From: Dactylosporangium siamense
GTDB lineage: Bacteria; Actinomycetota; Actinomycetes; Mycobacteriales; Micromonosporaceae
Direction of reading: 5' to 3'
Length of the DNA: 64,000 nucleotides
NCBI RefSeq assembly: GCF_016862795.1
Contig: NZ_BONQ01000083.1
Location: 62,001 to 126,000, forward strand
The notes below the pieces were generated by a model. The model did no database searches. It had not been told where the DNA came from and saw only the letters and a program-made list of their open reading frames with translations. Shown one piece after another: positions 42,251 through 50,831 of this stretch; position 1 is the first letter of the stretch, and the number at the start of each line of letters is the position of its first letter. A program made the position numbers and the translations under genes.

Positions 42251-42982
42251 CTACTTCGGTGCGGTGATGCTGACCGGGGCGTTGAACTCCTTGAACGTCA
42301 CGGTGACCGTGCCGCCCTTGGCCTCACCGACGGCGGGCAGGGTCCATGCGGCCTTCAGCAGCTTCTTGCCGTCCTTGGCGATCCAGAACTTCCCGGGCAC
42401 CGAGCCGGTCACGCCGGGCACCACGTTGCTGAGCGTCTCCGCGGAGTTGTTGGTGGAGACCCGGTAGGTCTCCTGGCCGTCGACGGTCTCCGTGGCCTCG
42501 GTCTTGCCGCCGGTGGCGGTCCCGACGACCTTGGCGATGCCCCGGTCGGGGTTGAGGATCGCCGACGGGTCATACACGGAGGCGGCGAGGGCGAGCGGCA
42601 GCTGCTGGTAGTCGCCGGTGGGGCCCTTCAGCCACATCGTCTGGCCCACGATGCTGAACGCCAGCTCGACCGTCGCGCCCATCTGCTCGACCTGGGCGGT
42701 GCCCTGCGCGTTGCCCTCCTTGGTCAGCACGCCCTCGGCGCGCTTGAGCGCGACGCCGGCGATGGTGCCGTCCGCGGTGATGAGGAACTTCGCCGACGTG
42801 ATCCCGCCCATCGCGGTGGCGGACTCCTTCAGCAGCCCCTCGGCCGCCGGCAGGTTGGGGTCCGCCTTCCCGGCCTCGTCCTCTTTGTTGGACTTGCTGG
42901 TGCAGCCGGTCAGGGCGACGAGGAGCAGCGCGGCGGCCATGAAGGGCACAGAGCCGGTCAGCAGAGCACGGGTGCGGGACAT
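42251..42982 (-). CDS. lprG: LprG-type lipid-carrier lipoprotein
   Basis: The ATG at 42982 gives 243 residues with signal sequence and lipobox ([12 protein letters not shown]). The mature protein has the LppX/LprG fold pattern: [41 protein letters not shown]-like strands and [14 protein letters not shown]. LprG carries triacylated lipids in a hydrophobic pocket and works with the P55 transporter encoded next. An in-frame ATG 9 bases upstream is less likely because TAGCAT sits exactly 7 bases before 42982. Confidence 0.85.
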   Translation of the reverse strand: MSRTRALLTGSVPFMAAALLLVALTGCTSKSNKEDEAGKADPNLPAAEGLLKESATAMGGITSAKFLITADGTIAGVALKRAEGVLTKEGNAQGTAQVEQMGATVELAFSIVGQTMWLKGPTGDYQQLPLALAASVYDPSAILNPDRGIAKVVGTATGGKTEATETVDGQETYRVSTNNSAETLSNVVPGVTGSVPGKFWIAKDGKKLLKAAWTLPAVGEAKGGTVTVTFKEFNAPVSITAPK

Positions 42983-42989
42983 ACCCCGC

Positions 42990-42995
42990 ATGCTA
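42990..42995 (-). promoter_or_regulatory. Leaderless -10 box for lprG
   Basis: TAGCAT ends 7 bases before the ATG at 42982 on the minus strand and helps to choose that start. Confidence 0.55.
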
Positions 42996-43045
42996 GACCG
43001 ACCGGGGTAACAACTCAGGTGCCGTGACCCTGCGCGGTCTCGATG

Positions 43046-44530
43046 TCACCGGCCGGCGAGCAGCTCGGCGACCGCCCGGCCCGAGGCGGCCGTCGCGCCG
43101 AAGGTGGCGATGTGCAGGTCGCCCTTCGGCGCGGCGGGGACACCCATCTCGACCACCACGGCGTCCGGCCGCACGGCGAGGGAGGCGCGCAGCGCGTCGG
43201 TGATCCAGGGGTACCGGTGCGGGTCCCTGACCACCAGCAGCAACGGCCGGCCGAGGGACGACTGCAGCGCGTCGGGCAGGCCTTCCTCCGACGACAGGCG
43301 CACACCGGACGTGCCGGGCACCAGCTCGGCGAGCGGCGCCAGGAGACCCCACGGCGTCTCGGGCGCGATCGCGAAGTTGAGCTCCGGCTGGAACTCGATC
43401 ACGTAGGCCGGCCCGGCGAGCGGGAACGCGGCGTCGGGCGCGGTGATGCGCAGCGCCCGGCGGGCCGCCGACAACCCCAGCGCGGCGGCCTTCGGGTCCA
43501 GCGGTGCCGCCGCCCCGGCACGCTTGGCGGTGGACCAGGCGGCGAGCCGGGCGACCCGCGCGGCGGCGTCGGCGAGCCGCGACTCGGGCAGCTCACCGGA
43601 GCGCACGGCGGCCACGATGGCGTCGCGGAGCAGGTTGGCGGTGTCCTCGTCGGCGTGGTCGCCGCCGACGCAGATCGCGTCGGCGCCGGCGGCCAGGGCG
43701 AGGACCGTGGCGTGGGCCAAGCCGAAGCGGTCGGAGATGGCCCGCATCTCGATGCCGTCGGTGACGATCAGGCCCTGGAAGCCCAGCTCGTCGCGGAGCA
43801 GCCCGGTCATGATCCGCCCGCTGAGGGTGGCCGGCAGGTCCGGGTCGAGGGCGGGGACGCGCAGGTGGGCGCTCATCACGGCCTGCACCCCGGCGGCGAT
43901 GGCGGCGCGGAACGGCACCAGCTCGGTGGCGTCGAGCTCGGCCCGCCCGGCCTTGATGATCGGGACGTCCAGGTGCGAGTCGACGCTGGTGTTGCCGTGT
44001 CCGGGGAAGTGCTTGGCGCAGGCGGCGACCCCGGCCTCCTGCAGGCCGGTGACCCACGCGGCGGTGTGCCGGGCGACCCGCTCGGGCTCGGCGCCGAACG
44101 CACGGGACCCGATGACCGGGTTGTTGGGGTCGGAGTTGACGTCGGCGTCGGGCGCGTAGTCGAACGTGATGCCGACCGAGGCCAGGTCGCGGCCGATGTG
44201 GCAGGCGACCTCGCGGGTCAGGGCGGTGTCGTCGACGGCGCCGAGGGCGAGGTTGCCGGGCCACGGGCTGCCGTTGTGCGCGTCGATGCGGGTGACGTCG
44301 CCGGCCTCCTCGTCGATCGCGACGATGACGTCGGGACGCTCGGCGCGCAGCGCCGCGGTCAGCTCGGCCACCTGGTCACGGTCGACGACGTTGCGTGCGA
44401 AGAGGACGACGCCGCCGAGCCCTTCGGCCAGGCGGCGGCGGACCCACGGTGGGGGCTCCTTGCCCACGAATCCCGGTTGCAGCACGGCGTTGGCCATGCC
44501 CACCAGGTCGTCCCCCGTGCTTGCGTCCAT
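43046..44530 (-). CDS. GH3 beta-N-acetylglucosaminidase, NagZ-like
   Basis: This 494-aa GH3 enzyme has the NagZ signature KHFPGHGNTSVDSH (His-Asp acid/base dyad) and the nucleophile in VTDGIEM. VIVAIDEEAGDVTRI and FDYAPDADVNSDPNNPVIG are also typical. A C-terminal domain of about 150 residues follows the TIM barrel, as in two-domain actinobacterial NagZ. No signal peptide is visible, so it probably acts in the cytoplasm on recycled muropeptides or chitin fragments. NagZ enzymes may also act as phosphorylases. Confidence 0.9.
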   Translation of the reverse strand: MDASTGDDLVGMANAVLQPGFVGKEPPPWVRRRLAEGLGGVVLFARNVVDRDQVAELTAALRAERPDVIVAIDEEAGDVTRIDAHNGSPWPGNLALGAVDDTALTREVACHIGRDLASVGITFDYAPDADVNSDPNNPVIGSRAFGAEPERVARHTAAWVTGLQEAGVAACAKHFPGHGNTSVDSHLDVPIIKAGRAELDATELVPFRAAIAAGVQAVMSAHLRVPALDPDLPATLSGRIMTGLLRDELGFQGLIVTDGIEMRAISDRFGLAHATVLALAAGADAICVGGDHADEDTANLLRDAIVAAVRSGELPESRLADAAARVARLAAWSTAKRAGAAAPLDPKAAALGLSAARRALRITAPDAAFPLAGPAYVIEFQPELNFAIAPETPWGLLAPLAELVPGTSGVRLSSEEGLPDALQSSLGRPLLLVVRDPHRYPWITDALRASLAVRPDAVVVEMGVPAAPKGDLHIATFGATAASGRAVAELLAGR

Positions 44531-44616
44531 GCGTCAACCACCCTTCGCGCCTGGCGAGAATGGTCACATCACATCTCAGTAATAGTCAAGAAACCTTCCA
44601 GTAGTTAACGGCCCTG

Positions 44617-45081
44617 TCATCGATGTGGGCGGATGGTCCAGACGACCGTCATCTCGGTGGTCACCGCGCCGTCGGCCCGCGTGACCTCGATCGCGACGGG
44701 AAACTCGGGGCGCTCACCGGCGGCGAGCTCGGCGATGACATCGCGCACGGGACGGCCGAGTCTGGCGACGGCCTGGACGGGCCCGACGGCGAGTTTCCGG
44801 TACGCGATCTCCGACCGCACCGCGAGTGGGGTGCCGAGCGCGAGGTGCTCGCCGAACGCCGCCATCACCACGGCGCCGGAAGCGGTCTCGGCGAGCGTGA
44901 AGATCGCGCCCGCGTGCGGGCCGGCGACGTGATTGTGCAGCCGCTCCTCGTCCGGGAGCGTGGCGGTGGCACTGATGTCGTCACCGTCCACCCGCACGTC
45001 GGTGATCTCGATGCCGACGGTGCGGGCGAACGGGACTGCAGCGATGAGGCCGGCGGCAAGTGTTGGGGGGTCAACGGTCAT
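44617..45081 (-). CDS. Hotdog-fold thioesterase-like protein (DUF4442)
   Basis: This 154-aa protein has a single hotdog fold with LHNHVAGPHAGAIFTLAETASGA, the DUF4442/PaaI pattern with the helix after HAGAIF, and AVRSEIAYRKLAVGPV. Acyl-CoA thioesterase activity is probable but substrate unknown. TAACAT 7 bases before the ATG indicates a leaderless mRNA. Confidence 0.82.
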   Translation of the reverse strand: MTVDPPTLAAGLIAAVPFARTVGIEITDVRVDGDDISATATLPDEERLHNHVAGPHAGAIFTLAETASGAVVMAAFGEHLALGTPLAVRSEIAYRKLAVGPVQAVARLGRPVRDVIAELAAGERPEFPVAIEVTRADGAVTTEMTVVWTIRPHR

Positions 45082-45088
45082 GCCGCCG

Positions 45089-45094
45089 ATGTTA
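45089..45094 (-). promoter_or_regulatory. Leaderless -10 box for the thioesterase gene
   Basis: TAACAT on the minus strand ends 7 bases before the ATG at 45081. Confidence 0.55.
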
Positions 45095-45111
45095 CCGGCT
45101 GGTAGCTAGCC

Positions 45112-46152
45112 CTAGAAGAGCTCGCCGATCGTGTGGATGATGTTGACGTAGAAGTTGCCCTCGATCTTCCGGAACACCTCGAACGGCTCGTGCGGCTCAC
45201 CGACGAACGGCCGCAGCGTCCACGCGAGCTGGGTGCCGACGAACCCGAAGAGCAGGATCCACACGTGCAGCAGCGTCATGCTGGCCGGACGCTCGCCCGC
45301 CGGGAGCGCGACCGCCCCGGTGCGCATCGCGGGCAGCGGCGGCGCCACCGGATACGCGTAGCGGCCGTCGGGCAGCAGCAGTGGCTTCGGCGGATGGGCC
45401 GGCAGGGTCTGCACCGCGACCGTCCCGTTGGGCTGCGGTTGCACCGCAGGCCCGGCCGACACCGACGCGGCCGGGACAGCCGCCTTGCCTTCGTCCGTGC
45501 CCGCTCCGGCGTCCGCCGTGCCGGCCGGCGCCGGAGACACCGGCGCGTCGGCGGACGGGTTTGCCAGCTCGGCCACCGCGGCAGCCTCGGCGGCCTCGGC
45601 CCGCTCCTGCCGCTCCGCAGCGGCCTTGGCCGTGTGGGCGTTCAGCGCGTGCATGCCGCTGGTGAGGAACTTCAGCCCGACGAACGCGGTCATCGTCAGG
45701 ATCGCCACGTTGAGAATCTTGTAGAACGAGTAGCTGAACGCCGTCAGCAGGAAGAACAGGCTGATCGGCGCGAACGCCAGCGACAGCACCGCGGTCACCG
45801 TGATGGTGACCATGACCAGCGCGAGCGCCTGCCGGACCTGCAACCTGGCGCCGAACACCAGGTTGAACAGGTATAGCGTGGGCAGGCAGATCGCGAGCGT
45901 CATCAGGAACAGCAGGGGCAGTTTCAGCGCCGACAGACCGGCCTGGGCCGGGCTGTGCGACGAGCCGAGGACCGCTCCGTAGCAGGCGAGCGCCAGCACT
46001 GAGCTGGCGAGCATCTGCAACGTGAGCTTGCCGAGATCGCGCTCCTCACCGATCTGTCGCCAGATCGAGTCCCGGTCACGCAAAATCCGCTCGATGATGA
46101 GCAGTCCACTGCCGGGTGGTTGAGCGGTGCTTGTTGTGCCTTGTGCAGCCAT
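45112..46152 (-). CDS. Yip1-like multi-pass membrane protein
   Basis: The 346-aa protein starts with a Pro/Gly-rich head and LLIIERILRDRDSIWRQIGE, then five or six membrane helices (about 50-185) with LKLPLLFLMTLAICLPTLYLFN. A charged Ala/Glu helix and Pro-rich segment (185-275) precede a last membrane helix. Similar proteins are annotated Yip1-like or 'actin-binding WH2 domain' in other bacteria; the latter name is doubtful. Function unknown. A GGGG motif upstream of the ATG is the ribosome site. Confidence 0.7.
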   Translation of the reverse strand: MAAQGTTSTAQPPGSGLLIIERILRDRDSIWRQIGEERDLGKLTLQMLASSVLALACYGAVLGSSHSPAQAGLSALKLPLLFLMTLAICLPTLYLFNLVFGARLQVRQALALVMVTITVTAVLSLAFAPISLFFLLTAFSYSFYKILNVAILTMTAFVGLKFLTSGMHALNAHTAKAAAERQERAEAAEAAAVAELANPSADAPVSPAPAGTADAGAGTDEGKAAVPAASVSAGPAVQPQPNGTVAVQTLPAHPPKPLLLPDGRYAYPVAPPLPAMRTGAVALPAGERPASMTLLHVWILLFGFVGTQLAWTLRPFVGEPHEPFEVFRKIEGNFYVNIIHTIGELF

Positions 46153-46209
46153 CAGAACATTCCCCTATGTCGGAGGGCCAGATCGCCGCAGGCTAGAGCA
46201 GCCGCTTAC

Positions 46210-47529
46210 TCAGCGCCATCCCACATCGATGCGCTGTCCCCTTTCGTCGAAGAAGTGCAGTGCTTCCATGCGGACGGCAACGGTCAGTGGGTGACCATGC
46301 GTCACCGCGGGGTAGGGCGCGAGTCGCACCGCGAGCTCCGCCGGGCGGCGGTGGTGGCGGCCCGGGTCGCTCAGGACGCTGTCGCGCTGGGGCGCGCGAC
46401 GGCCGCGGCCGTTGCCGGCACCGACCAGCTCCAGGTCCTCGACACCACCACCGCGGCCGGTGAGCTTGCTGACGAACCGCTTCAGCCCACCACCGTTGAT
46501 CGGGATGTCGGTCGGCGGCGCGCCGATCTCGTCGACGATCACGGCGGTCGCGCCGATGTCGAGGAACGCGAGCGACTCGTGGCCGTGGTGCTCCAGGTAG
46601 CGGATCCTGCCGCGCAGGACGTCGCCGCCGGTGGTGTCGGGCACGGGCGTGAGCGCCTCGGCGCGCACGCCGATGACGATCCGCTCGCCGTGGAAGTGCG
46701 CGACCTGGCGGGAGCGCAGATCGTTCCACGGCAGGTGCAGCACCTGGTCGCCCATGTGCAGCGCGATGTGCCGGTCGAGGTGCACGTACACCTCGGCCTC
46801 GAGCAGGTTCATCCGTGGGCTGCCGAGGAACGCCGCGACGTAGAGGGTCGCGGGACGCCCGTAGACCTGGGTCGGGGTGCCGACGTCCTGCAGGACACCC
46901 TTGCGCAGGATCGCGACACGGTCCGCCATGGTCAGCGCCTCGGCCTGGTCGTGCGTGACGTAGATCGTGGTGACGCCGAGCTCGCGGACCAGGCCGGAGA
47001 TCTCCGCGCGCAGCTCCGCCCGCAGGCCGCTGTCCAGGTTGGACAGGGGCTCGTCCATGAGGAAGAGCTTGGGCCGGCGCACGATGGCGCGGCCCATCGC
47101 GACCCGCTGGCGCTGGCCACCGGAGAGCTGCCCGGGCTTGCGGGCCAGCACGTCACCGATGCCCAGCGCGCTGGCGACCTCGGCGACCTGCTCGGCCCGC
47201 GGCTCCGGCTCGACCCCGGACAGCCGCAGCGGGAAGCCGATGTTCTCCCCGACGGTCATGTGCGGGTAGAGCGCGAAGTCCTGGAAGACCATCGCCACTC
47301 CCCGCTCGCGCGGCGGGAGGTCGTTGGCCAGGTCGCCGTCGAGCATGATCGCGCCCGAAGTGGGGTCCTCGAGACCCGCGACCATGCGCAGCAAGGTCGA
47401 CTTCCCGCAGCCACTGGGCCCGAGAAGCACCATGAACTCGCCTTGCCCAACATCGAGGTTCACTCGGTCGACGGCCACCGTGCCGTCGGCGAAAACCTTC
47501 ATCACATCTTTGAGTGCGACGGTAGCCAC
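46210..47529 (-). CDS. Orphan MsiK/UgpC-type sugar ABC transporter ATPase
   Basis: The GTG at 47529 (GGAGG 5 bases upstream) gives 439 aa. Motifs: Walker A GPSGCGKST, Q-loop VFQDFALYPHMTV, signature LSGGQRQRVAMGRA, Walker B KLFLMDEPLSNLDS, H-loop VTHDQAEAL. A C-terminal TOBE/OB extension (about 240-439) marks the CUT1 multiple-sugar ATPases. No permease or binding-protein gene is adjacent. In streptomycetes a single such ATPase (MsiK) energises several importers, including the cellobiose one. The C-terminal domain has an unusual Gly/Arg-rich insert around GRGGGVEDLELVG. Confidence 0.88.
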   Translation of the reverse strand: MATVALKDVMKVFADGTVAVDRVNLDVGQGEFMVLLGPSGCGKSTLLRMVAGLEDPTSGAIMLDGDLANDLPPRERGVAMVFQDFALYPHMTVGENIGFPLRLSGVEPEPRAEQVAEVASALGIGDVLARKPGQLSGGQRQRVAMGRAIVRRPKLFLMDEPLSNLDSGLRAELRAEISGLVRELGVTTIYVTHDQAEALTMADRVAILRKGVLQDVGTPTQVYGRPATLYVAAFLGSPRMNLLEAEVYVHLDRHIALHMGDQVLHLPWNDLRSRQVAHFHGERIVIGVRAEALTPVPDTTGGDVLRGRIRYLEHHGHESLAFLDIGATAVIVDEIGAPPTDIPINGGGLKRFVSKLTGRGGGVEDLELVGAGNGRGRRAPQRDSVLSDPGRHHRRPAELAVRLAPYPAVTHGHPLTVAVRMEALHFFDERGQRIDVGWR

Positions 47530-47691
47530 CGTCACCTCCGCCCCAGGTCAGCAAAGCAATTCGCGGATAACTCAGTTACCCCGAGTCAAGTACTGTGACG
47601 AGGGGCACGCTATTGGTCCATCGGGTAAATGACCAGTGTTCAGCGTGTTACCGCGCAACTACCGTTAGGAAAGCTTGCAGTTCGCCCCGCG
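47530..47691 (-). promoter_or_regulatory. Upstream region of the orphan ATPase gene
   Basis: These 162 bases separate the ATPase from the co-oriented DUF4230 gene. They include TTGACT and TTATCC hexamers with non-optimal spacing, and no clear LacI-type palindrome. A CGGAGGTG ribosome site is at 47533-47540. Confidence 0.4.
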
Positions 47692-48567
47692 CTACGACGC
47701 CGGGAAGTTTACGGTCACGGATGTGTATCCGAGTGCCCCGAGGAACTGCTGCAGCATCTTCCGGGTGTTCTCCTCGGCCCGCTTGCTCAGACCGGCCTCC
47801 TTGGCCGCCGTGCCGATCTTCTCCTCGGCGAGCTTGTAGACCTCCTGCAGCCGGTTCGGGTCCGACTTGAAGGCGTCCGCGAGCCGGTTGAAGAGCCCGC
47901 GATCCTCCTGGTACACGTAGCTGCGGTCGTTGTTGATCCGCACCGGGCGCAGCTGCGGCGCCGGCAGCGTGATCTCGACCGTCCGCCGGTCCTCGGACTC
48001 CTTCACCGCGCCCTGACCGATCCCGGCGAAGTCGACATAGACCTCCACCGACCCGGCGGCGACGAACAGGATCCGCTCGTTGAGCAGGAAGTCCGGGATG
48101 TACTTGCGGTCCTTCTGCACGTCGACGATGACCTCGAAGTTGCCCTCGGCCGCCACGTACTGGCTCAGGTCCTGCACCGACTTGAGCAGCGCGGGTCCGC
48201 TGCGGTCGGTCTGCTCCTTCGCGAAGGGGTTCTTCAGGTCGGGGAACAGCCCGATCGTCTTGGCGCCCAGCACCAGCGCGACGATCAGGCCGATCGTGGC
48301 GACCAGCCAGAACAGGCCACGCATCGCGCCGCCGCCGGCCTTGACCGGCACGATCACCGGCGCGTCCCGGCGGTCCTCCCGGTCGCGCGGGTCGATGGGG
48401 TCGCCGATCTTCGGCGACCAGCCCTTACCCTTGCCCGAGGTCGGCGGGGTGTCAGCGGACCCGGACGTGATCTCTGGGTATTCGGCGGTGTTCGGGTCCG
48501 GCTCGCGCCGCTGGGTCGGCTCGTCGTCCGAGTCGTCGGGGGTCACGGTTTCGTCGTTGCGGGCCAT
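47692..48567 (-). CDS. DUF4230 membrane protein
   Basis: The 291-aa protein has an acidic, disordered N-terminus (1-75), one membrane helix (GLFWLVATIGLIVALVLGA) and a DUF4230 extracytoplasmic region (SVQDLSQYVAAEGNFEVIVD, PDFLLNERILFVAAGSVEVYVDF). The ribosome site GGAGGAG precedes the ATG. Function unknown. Confidence 0.8.
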   Translation of the reverse strand: MARNDETVTPDDSDDEPTQRREPDPNTAEYPEITSGSADTPPTSGKGKGWSPKIGDPIDPRDREDRRDAPVIVPVKAGGGAMRGLFWLVATIGLIVALVLGAKTIGLFPDLKNPFAKEQTDRSGPALLKSVQDLSQYVAAEGNFEVIVDVQKDRKYIPDFLLNERILFVAAGSVEVYVDFAGIGQGAVKESEDRRTVEITLPAPQLRPVRINNDRSYVYQEDRGLFNRLADAFKSDPNRLQEVYKLAEEKIGTAAKEAGLSKRAEENTRKMLQQFLGALGYTSVTVNFPAS

Positions 48568-48635
48568 GCTGACTCCTCCGGGAGGATCTTCTTCCTCTCA
48601 CGGTAGAGGGGTCGGTAAAGCGCCGCGAATCGATC

Positions 48636-49805
48636 TCAGCCGAACGCGGCGAGTCCGGTCAGCTTCTGCCCGATGACCAGCTGATGGATCTCCGAGGTGC
48701 CCTCGTATGTGAGCACCGTCTCCAGGTTGGCGGCGTGCCGCATGACCGGATACTCCGCACTGATGCCGTTGGCGCCGAGGATGGTGCGGCACTGCCGGGC
48801 GATGGCGAGGGCCTCCCGGACGTTGTTGAGCTTGCCGACGCTGACCTGCTCCGGCTTCAGGACCCCGGCGTCGGCGCGCCGGCCGAGGTGCAGCGCGAGC
48901 AGGTAGCCCTTCTGCAGCTCGACGGCGGCGTCGGCGAACTTCGCCTGGGTCAGCTGGAACCCGGCGATCGGCCGGCCGAACTGCTCGCGCGCGCCCGCGT
49001 AGTCCAGTGCGGTGTGCAGGCTGTCGCGGGCGGCGCCGAGCGCGCCCCACACGATGCCGTACCGCGCCTCGGTGAGACACGACAGCGGTGCCTTCAGCCC
49101 CTTCGCGTCCGGCAGCAGCGCGTCCGCCGGCAACCGGACGCCGTCCAGGACGATCTCGCCGGTGCAGGAGGCACGCAGCGACAGCTTGTGCTTGACCTCC
49201 CGGGCCGTCACGCCGGGCGTGCCCATCGGCACGACGAACCCGTTGACGCCCGCCTCGGTGCGGGCCCAGATCACGGCCACGTCGGCGAGCGGCGCGTTGG
49301 TGATCCACATCTTGGTGCCGTCGAGGACCCAGTCGTCGCCGTCGCGGCGGGCCCGGGTCTTCATCGAGCCGGGGTCCGAGCCGTGGTCGGGCTCGGTCAG
49401 GCCGAAGCAGCCGATGAGGTCGCCGGCGGCCATGCCGGGCAGCCAGCGGTCCTTGTGGTCGTCGGAGCCGTACTTCCAGATCGCGAACATCGCCAGGGAG
49501 CCCTGGACGCTGACCAGGCTGCGGACGCCGGAGTCGCCGGCCTCCAGCTCCAGGCAGGCGAGGCCGTAGGCGACCGCGCCGGCCCCGGCGCACCCGTATC
49601 CGGTCAGATGCATGCCGAGCAGCCCGACGGAGGCGAACTCCTTCGCCAGGTCGCGGACCGGCACCTGGCCCCGCTCATACCAGTCGGCGACGTTGGGCCG
49701 GACGTGGTCGTCGACGACGCGCCGGACCACGGCGCGGATCGCCAGCTCCTCCTCGGAGTGCAGCGCGTCGACATCGAGCAGGTCCAGGGGCCGGGTCGTC
49801 GTCAC
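48636..49805 (-). CDS. Acyl-CoA dehydrogenase, glutaryl-CoA dehydrogenase-like
   Basis: GTG 49805 (TACAGT 7 bases upstream, leaderless) gives 389 residues. Motifs: FGLTEPDHGSDPGSM, WITNAPLADVAVIWA, AREQFGRPIAGFQLTQAKFA and the C-terminal TYEGTSEIHQLVIGQ with the catalytic Glu. YGCAGAGAVAYGL and the overall pattern match the GCDH group rather than short-chain ACADs. It should oxidise an acyl-CoA (glutaryl-CoA or a close analogue) with FAD. No gene for the electron-transfer flavoprotein is in the window. Confidence 0.88.
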   Translation of the reverse strand: MTTTRPLDLLDVDALHSEEELAIRAVVRRVVDDHVRPNVADWYERGQVPVRDLAKEFASVGLLGMHLTGYGCAGAGAVAYGLACLELEAGDSGVRSLVSVQGSLAMFAIWKYGSDDHKDRWLPGMAAGDLIGCFGLTEPDHGSDPGSMKTRARRDGDDWVLDGTKMWITNAPLADVAVIWARTEAGVNGFVVPMGTPGVTAREVKHKLSLRASCTGEIVLDGVRLPADALLPDAKGLKAPLSCLTEARYGIVWGALGAARDSLHTALDYAGAREQFGRPIAGFQLTQAKFADAAVELQKGYLLALHLGRRADAGVLKPEQVSVGKLNNVREALAIARQCRTILGANGISAEYPVMRHAANLETVLTYEGTSEIHQLVIGQKLTGLAAFG

Positions 49806-49812
49806 AACTAAC

Positions 49813-49818
49813 ACTGTA
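49813..49818 (-). promoter_or_regulatory. Leaderless -10 box for the acyl-CoA dehydrogenase
   Basis: TACAGT on the minus strand ends 7 bases before GTG 49805 and argues for that start over a GTG 9 bases upstream. Confidence 0.55.
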
Positions 49819-49832
49819 AGTCAAAACCACGA

Positions 49833-49856
49833 GGGGCTGTGCCGAGGCACAGCCCC
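49833..49856 (-). terminator. Stop-abutting terminator hairpin
   Basis: GGGGCTGTGC (49833-49842) pairs with GCACAGCCCC (49847-49856). On the minus strand it starts directly at the TAG stop of the 96-aa gene (49858-49856), reading TAGGGGCTGTGC. The outer arm TAGGGGCTGT is shared with the long family B element at 40413. Confidence 0.8.
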
Positions 49857-50146
49857 TACGCCTGGTAGACCCTCGCGTGGATCGAGGTGCGTTGCTGCAG
49901 CGCCCAGCGCAGGGCGCGGTGCAGCCCGTCCTCCAGATACAACCGGTTCTCCCACTGCACCACGTGCGGGAACAGGTCGCCGTAGAACGTCGAGTCCTCG
50001 GCGAGCAGCTTGTCCAGCGCCAGCTCCCGCTTGGTGGTGATGAGCTGGTCGAGCCGCACCGGGCGCGGCGGGATCTCGGACCACTGTTTCAGCGTCAGCC
50101 CATGTTCCGGATAAGGCCGACCGTCGCGGACCGCCTTGAAGATCAT
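49856..50146 (-). CDS. Small conserved actinobacterial protein, ParB/Srx-like fold suspected
   Basis: The 96-aa protein starts at ATG 50146 after GGGGGTGA. It contains PPRPVRLDQLITTKRELALD, STFYGDLFPHVVQW and YLEDGLHRALRWAL. The 'DG.HR' motif after a short basic segment resembles ParB/sulfiredoxin-type domains. I recall near-identical proteins in many actinobacteria but no function. Confidence 0.72.
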   Translation of the reverse strand: MIFKAVRDGRPYPEHGLTLKQWSEIPPRPVRLDQLITTKRELALDKLLAEDSTFYGDLFPHVVQWENRLYLEDGLHRALRWALQQRTSIHARVYQA

Positions 50147-50213
50147 GAACGTTTCACCCCCCTGACGCTGCCAGGGTACCGACCCGGTGCGACAGAACCG
50201 ACGCCGAGCGTTG

Positions 50214-50831
50214 TCACAAATCGGCGGTTGTGCCCCAACGTCCACGGTGGGTGACGGTGAGTGACTCGCGGCGGCCACGTTTGAGTGATGGCGACTTGAC
50301 GTCGGTGGCCCGGTAGCCGATCGTCATCGCGCCGATCGGCGTGTACGCCGCGGGCACCCCGAACGCCTCCCGGTAGGCCGCGTCGGACTCCGGCGGGATG
50401 CCGAAGAAGCAGGCGCCCAGCCCCTCGTCGACCGCGCCGAGCAGCACCAGCAGGCTCGCCATCCCGGTGTCGATGTGCCAGTAGGGCACCGGCCAGCGGG
50501 CCTCGTCGCGGTCGGACCAGCCCTTGTCCGGCTCGGCGTACCGGTCCAGGTACGCGTCGCGGTGACTGTGCGGCACGACGATCACCGGCGCCCGGCTCAT
50601 GCCCTCCATCCACGAGGTCAGGCCGGAGTCGGGCGGCGTGGTCGCCGCCCAGAACCTGGCCCGCTCCTCGTCGGTGGTCAGGACCAGGAACTCCCAGCCC
50701 TGTGAGAAGCCGGCCGACGGTGCGTGCACCGCGTACCCCAGCAGCTTGTCGACCAACGCGGGGTCCACCGGACGCGACGGGTCGTAGTTGCGCACCATCC
50801 GCCGCCGGCGGATCGCCTCAGACAGTTCCAC
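50214..50831 (-). CDS. Nitroreductase-family FMN oxidoreductase
   Basis: The GTG at 50831 (GGGGGA upstream) gives 205 residues: AIRRRRMVRNYDP for FMN phosphate binding, HAPSAGFSQGWEFLVL, DTGMASLLVLLGAVDEGLGACFF and IGAMTIGYRA. These are nitroreductase-fold motifs. The start lies 14 bases inside the aldose epimerase gene. It probably reduces quinone-, nitro- or F420-unrelated substrates with NAD(P)H. Confidence 0.87.
   Translation of the reverse strand: MELSEAIRRRRMVRNYDPSRPVDPALVDKLLGYAVHAPSAGFSQGWEFLVLTTDEERARFWAATTPPDSGLTSWMEGMSRAPVIVVPHSHRDAYLDRYAEPDKGWSDRDEARWPVPYWHIDTGMASLLVLLGAVDEGLGACFFGIPPESDAAYREAFGVPAAYTPIGAMTIGYRATDVKSPSLKRGRRESLTVTHRGRWGTTADL

Noticed and set aside
45160-45175. 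A further copy of the family A palindrome (ATCTTCCGGAA)
   Set aside because: It is a single arm within a coding region with no partner arm, so a chance match.
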